NCBI GenBank assembly: GCA_905221605.1
Contig: CAJNDS010000935.1
Coordinates: 131,001-195,000 of the forward strand
Reading direction: 5' to 3'
Length of the DNA stretch: 64,000 bases
Source: Symbiodinium natans
Lineage: Eukaryota; Sar; Dinophyceae; Suessiales; Symbiodiniaceae
The position numbers and the translations under genes were made by a program. This document shows, piece after piece, positions 60,131-64,000 of the stretch (position 1 is its first letter; the number at the start of each line of letters is the position of its first letter). A model generated the notes under the pieces. The model had not been told where the DNA came from, did no database searches, and saw only the letters and a program-made list of their open reading frames with translations.

Positions 60131-60590
60131 GGGGATGGTCTCCTTATACTAACAGCCCGCAATGGGGATTATAATTGGGCATGCCCCGCCAACCTCTACC
60201 CTCACCCTCCCACCCTCCTCCCACCCTCCTCCCACCCTCCTCATCCCCTCCTCATCCCACCCTCCCCCCACCCTCCAACCCACACCCTCCCCCACCGCCC
60301 ACCACCCACCCCACCCTCCCACTCACCCTCTCTCCCTCCTCCCACCAGCCACCCTCCACACCCTCCTCCCTTTCTTCTTGATCTTCATGTTCTTCTTGTT
60401 GTGGTTCTTGTCCTTGTTGGTGTTCAAGGGGCGGTATCCGTTTAGTGCAGGGAGGGTTGGTGGGAGTGTGGAGGGTGGCAGGGTGTAACAGTAAAGGAGG
60501 GTGGGTGGGAGGGTGGGAGAGGGTGGGAGTGGAGGGTGGTGGGAGGTGGGAGGGTGGTGGGAGGGGGGAGGGTGAGGGTTTCACCCTGAA
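60131..60590. repeat. Large C-rich/G-rich inverted repeat
   Basis: CCCACCCTCC-type repeats (60190-60385) are mirrored on the same strand by GGGAGGGTGG-type repeats (60440-60585), enough for a hairpin with arms of well over 100 bp. The left edge begins like family A (GGGGATGGTCTCCTTATACT, AACAGCC). Confidence 0.7.
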
Positions 60591-62826
60591 CCCCGAAACC
60601 CTGAACCCTAAACCCTGAGCCCTAGGAACCCTACACCCCAAACCCTAAACCCTAAACCCTAAACCCCTAAACCCTAAACCCCAAACCCTAAACCCTAAAC
60701 CCTAAACCTTAAACCCCTAAACCCTAAACCTTAAACCCCTAAACCCCAAACCCCTAAACCCCAAACCCTAAACCCTTAAACCCGAAACCCTAAACCCGAA
60801 ACCCAAAACCCCGCAGCCCTGTGAACCCCGTAGTCGCCCATAGCAGCCTTGAACAGCTTCGAGGTGTCGATGCGCGGCGCCGCTTTGTCCGAAAGCTTGT
60901 CGCCCTCCATGAGGCCATACCTTGGGTTTAGGGTTTAGGGTTTAGGGTTTCGGGTTTAGGGTTTAGGGTTTAGAGTTTCGCCCCCCCCCCCCCCCCCCCC
61001 CCATCCCTAAAACCTTGAAAGCTTAACAGCCCCGAAGCCCGAAAAGCTTGAAAGAAAACCCCCAAAACCCTGAAGCCCTAAACCCTAACCCCAACTGGGC
61101 AACCCTAAGCCATAACCTGTATCCCAATGCCCTAAACCCTGATCAGTGGGGCAACCCAAAACCTAACTAGTACCGTGAAAAATGAGTGTGTGTGTGTGTG
61201 TGTGCTTTATTATTTTTTTTTTGGGGGGGGGGGGTTATTCAATTCCCTGCCTCTACCGAGGACCCATCAGTCCTGTGGGTCCTTATTCCAAGGATGCCGG
61301 AGTAGGGGACCCCCAGAAAGAACCTACTCTCGGAATCGACAGGACTTTCCAGGGTACCTTGGAACTCTACACCCCAAACAACCCTAAACCCTAAACCCTA
61401 AACCCTAAACCCTAAACCCTAAACCCTAAACCCTAAACCCTAAACCGTAAACCCTAAAACCCTAAACCCTAAAATCCTAAAACCCTAAACCCTAAATTCT
61501 CATATTTGGGGTTCCAAAGATAGGGGTACCTTCTTGGGGTCCTCAGTTTTCGGGAATCCGATCCATATTCGGTGTTTCTTGCTTTTGTGCAAACCCCATA
61601 AGATTTACGCTTTAGGGTTTAGGGTCATATGTATGCGAGTAGTAGTAATAATAGTAGTAGTAATACTAATAATCATGACAATAAGACTGATACAAATGAT
61701 CAAGACTCATAATCAAAACAACTCCCAAGACCCCAAATCCTGAAGCTCCAGGCCTGAAATCTGACTCCTGGACCCTAAACCTCATAGCAGTGGAGGCACA
61801 GGAACTCTGCGGTCCTCAGTTGGGACCCAGGGACCCTAGGTTTAGGGTTTAGGGTTTAGGGTTTAGGGTTTAGGGTTTAGGGTTTAGGGTTTAGGGTTTA
61901 GGGTTTAGGGTTTAGGGTTTAGGGTTTAGGGTTTAGTTTCGGCTTTAGGGTTCAGGGGGTATTTCAGCCCGAAACCGCGATGCCCGTGCGCTTTCGGGTG
62001 GAAAAGGCTTCGTAAAGGGTTTAGGGTGGAGGGTTTACGTAGGGTGTGGGGGTCAGGGATTAGGGGACCAGGCTCAGAACCCGTGTAAGATTGGCTTTTT
62101 AAGGGAAGCCTTAGCCAACGATGGCGGGAAGAAGGTTCCAATTTTGATGTTCCTGCCAAAAGGCAACAGATAATGAGGCTCCTTGAGCCTGAGCTTTCAA
62201 ATTTTTGGGGACCACATGAACCCTGCGAGGGCTACATGCCTCCGATTCTAGTGTTCATGTCCTCCCTAAGGACCCTAAACCCTAAACAATCCCTAAACCC
62301 TAAACCCTCAACCCTAAACCCTCAACCCTCAACCCGAAGGACCCTAAACCCTCAGCAATGTCTACGAGACCAGGGTAGAGACATGAGGTATCGGGCGTAG
62401 GGTTTTTGCGCGGGCCCCGAAGGCGGGAGATCCTGGGTGGAGGGCTTGGGGTTTAGGGTTTAGGGTTTAGGGTTTAGGGTTTAGGGTTTAGGGTTTAGGG
62501 TTTAGGGTTTAGGGTTTGGGGTTTGAGGGGAACAACACCTGAATTAGAGGGTTCTTAAGGGAGGGGGGTTCAAGAAGGGTATTCTGTAACCCAAGGTTCC
62601 CTGGTACTCCCCACTACTCCCTAAGGCTCCCTGAGCTTCCCTAAGGTTCCCTAGGTACCTACCCCCCATGAACCCCCATCCCTTCAGAACCCCATAACTG
62701 AACTACCAGTCACCTGCGGGGCAGTTGGGCTTTTCAGGTAGGGGTTCAGGGGGTTTAGGGTTTAGGGGTCAGGGCTCTTCAGGTTTTAACTTTCCAAATT
62801 CGCAAAGGGCAATGCAGGGTTTAGCT

Positions 62827-62921
62827 TGGGATGCTCCCCCATATCCGAGCCGTCCTTAATAGGGATTAGAAAAGGGCGTCCTATAATCCCTTTAAGGACT
62901 GTTAGTAGAAGGGGGAACATT
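62827..62921. mobile_element. Foldback element, family A (array-free copy)
   Basis: GGGATGCTCCCCCATATCC then CCGTCCTTAATAGGGATTAG on the left. TATAATCCCTTTAAGGACTG and GGGGGAACATTG on the right. It is about 95 bp and the model for the interrupted copies at 616 and 2311. A diverged relative is at 63514-63606. Confidence 0.65.
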
Positions 62922-63730
62922 GAAAAGAGCCGTAAACCTTAAACACTTTAAAGAGAATAGCCCTAAATCCTAAACCCGAAACTGTGCCAATGCAGAAGGA
63001 GCCTCTCCATGTCTCGAGCGTAGTCTAAGGCGGTGAAGCCAGAACCATTCATTTGCCACGGATCCTCAGGCTCACCCCTAAACCCTAAACCCCAAACTCT
63101 GAACCCTACCCAAGTCGATAACGTTGCGGAGCCCCCAAAGCGGGGGCAGGTCTAGGGAAGTACAGGGTTTAGGGGTAGAGGGGAAGGAACCCCTAGAAGG
63201 GACCCTGAAATCCTATTCCCCTATGTAACCCCTATATATATATATATACCGAAAATAGTCCCCATATACCAAAGTAGCCCCTAAAGAACCCCCGAATTAA
63301 GGTCCACTCCTTAGTCCCTTAGGGTTTAGGAAGAACCGCTGCGACGATGACATGGCATGCAACTACTTTTGCTGCATCCCGCAGCCAAGACATGGGGTTT
63401 AGGGTATGGGGTTCAGGGTTTAGGGTGTAGGGCTCGTTTCGCCCATTCCCTCCGGAGCGCAAGTGCCTCACTTCCATTAGCTTTCTGCTGCTCTTCAGTT
63501 TAACCTTTTAGGTTGGGATGTCTCCCCCTATACTACCAGTCCTAAATAAGATTATCATAGGGGGTGCTATGTTCCGATTAAAGGTTGGTATAAGGGGAAA
63601 CATCCCACCTTTCAGTTTCCCAAGATCCTTAACACTGTACAAGAATACTCTTCCTTGTAAGGGCAATATAGGGATGATCCGTTTTTATGTTTTGGTGGTT
63701 CTTAAGCAAGTGGTAGACAAGGAAGCAGAA

Positions 63731-63828
63731 CCCTAAACCCTAAACCCTAAACCCTAAACCCTAAACCCTAAACCCTAAACCCTAAACCCTAAACCCTAAA
63801 CCCTAAACCCTAAACCCTAAACCCTAAA
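63731..63828. repeat. Telomere-type array (CCCTAAA)n
   Basis: About 14 clean copies. The sequences on the two sides are related (AAGCAAGTGGTAGACAAGGA before, AAGCAAGTAGTGGACAAGGA after), so the array is bracketed by a roughly 20-bp direct repeat. Confidence 0.9.
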
Positions 63829-64000
63829 GCAAGTAGTGGACAAGGAGCAGAACCGAGATCGATCAGGGTGTGGAGGGCCCAAACGTGGCCGCTGTCGGCG
63901 GCAGCCATGAGCGGCGTCGTCTGCCAACCTGGGCTTCGATACGATCTTCCTAAACCCTAAACCCTAAACCCTAAACCCTAAACCCTAAACCCTAAACCCC

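Larger units (their letters stand above)
49265..64000. repeat. Repeat mosaic, right flank
   Basis: Telomere-type arrays lie at about 51350-51410, 52410-52500, 55205-55270, 57288-57369, 58645-58749, 59324-59480, 61383-61490, 61841-61936, 62447-62517, 63731-63828 and 63951-64000. Between them are looser TTTAGGG/TTTGGGG text (49900-50600), foldback elements, homopolymers and a 22-bp tandem duplication (AAAACGGCGACCTTGCCCAG at about 50934-50977). Microsatellites lie at 61183-61205 and around 51710-51731. No host gene is supported. Short unique blocks such as 52750-52990 and 53870-54130 might hold exons of intron-rich genes. Confidence 0.65.

Noticed and set aside
1-64000. Interpretation as a chromosome-end (subtelomeric) gene graveyard
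   Set aside because: Arrays are in both orientations throughout, and a coding frame can be followed across several of them as introns; a true chromosome end is not visible.

Overview
WHAT IT IS. The window is nuclear DNA of a eukaryote. Its G+C-rich host sequence is packed with plant-type telomere repeats (TTTAGGG/CCCTAAA, in both orientations, at dozens of interstitial sites), short foldback (MITE-like) repeats and microsatellites. A very AT-rich 21.2-kb virus-like element (28029-49264) sits in the middle. In a host gene that I could reconstruct, the introns use GT or GA at the 5' end and AG|G at the 3' end, and each is bounded by a 4-10 bp direct repeat. Flexible 5' splice sites of this kind are known from dinoflagellates, including Syndiniales such as Amoebophrya, where introner elements are reported. 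A dinoflagellate-lineage protist is therefore my best guess; a cryptophyte or another alga with TTTAGGG telomeres is not excluded.

HOST FLANKS (1-28028 and 49265-64000). Most open frames here are translations of repeats. The exception is a minus-strand gene at 23039-25891. Coding pieces join in frame through eight introns, and a ninth upstream is likely. Each intron is either a foldback element, a telomere-type array, a microsatellite block or a nest of these, and each sits exactly between short direct repeats that look like target-site duplications. One intron (25245-25332) is essentially only a degenerate telomere-type array. So at least part of the telomere-like sequence here is intronic, and the foldback repeats behave as introners. 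At least seven foldback families recur across the flanks, and telomere arrays interrupt several copies.

THE ELEMENT (28029-49264). It has about 560-bp terminal inverted repeats, sits in a poly-C tract, and carries a Polinton/Polinton-like-virus (Mavirus-like) gene set. The genes are a protein-primed family B DNA polymerase, an rve (DDE) integrase, an FtsK-HerA packaging ATPase, a double-jelly-roll major capsid protein, a penton-like minor capsid protein, a fibre with an S74 self-cleaving chaperone domain, a class-3-lipase-like protein, two GIY-YIG nucleases, and about a dozen small zinc-binding, coiled-coil or charged proteins. The middle (34.2-44.9 kb) is the virion module. The left part holds replication, and the right part holds integration plus accessory genes. 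No maturation protease was recognised.

REGULATION AND STATE. Two candidate promoter signals divide the genes. A TCTA core in AT-rich context lies 10-18 nt before the ATG of packaging/virion genes, like the late signal described for CroV and Mavirus. A CTTAAAGAYAAA-like box lies 18-27 nt before the ATG of accessory genes. Polymerase, ATPase, penton and integrase are intact. Capsid (frameshift plus stop), fibre (in-frame TAG), lipase (frameshift) and two small genes are broken. The copy therefore looks replication- and integration-competent in coding terms but damaged for virion formation, unless the breaks are assembly errors.
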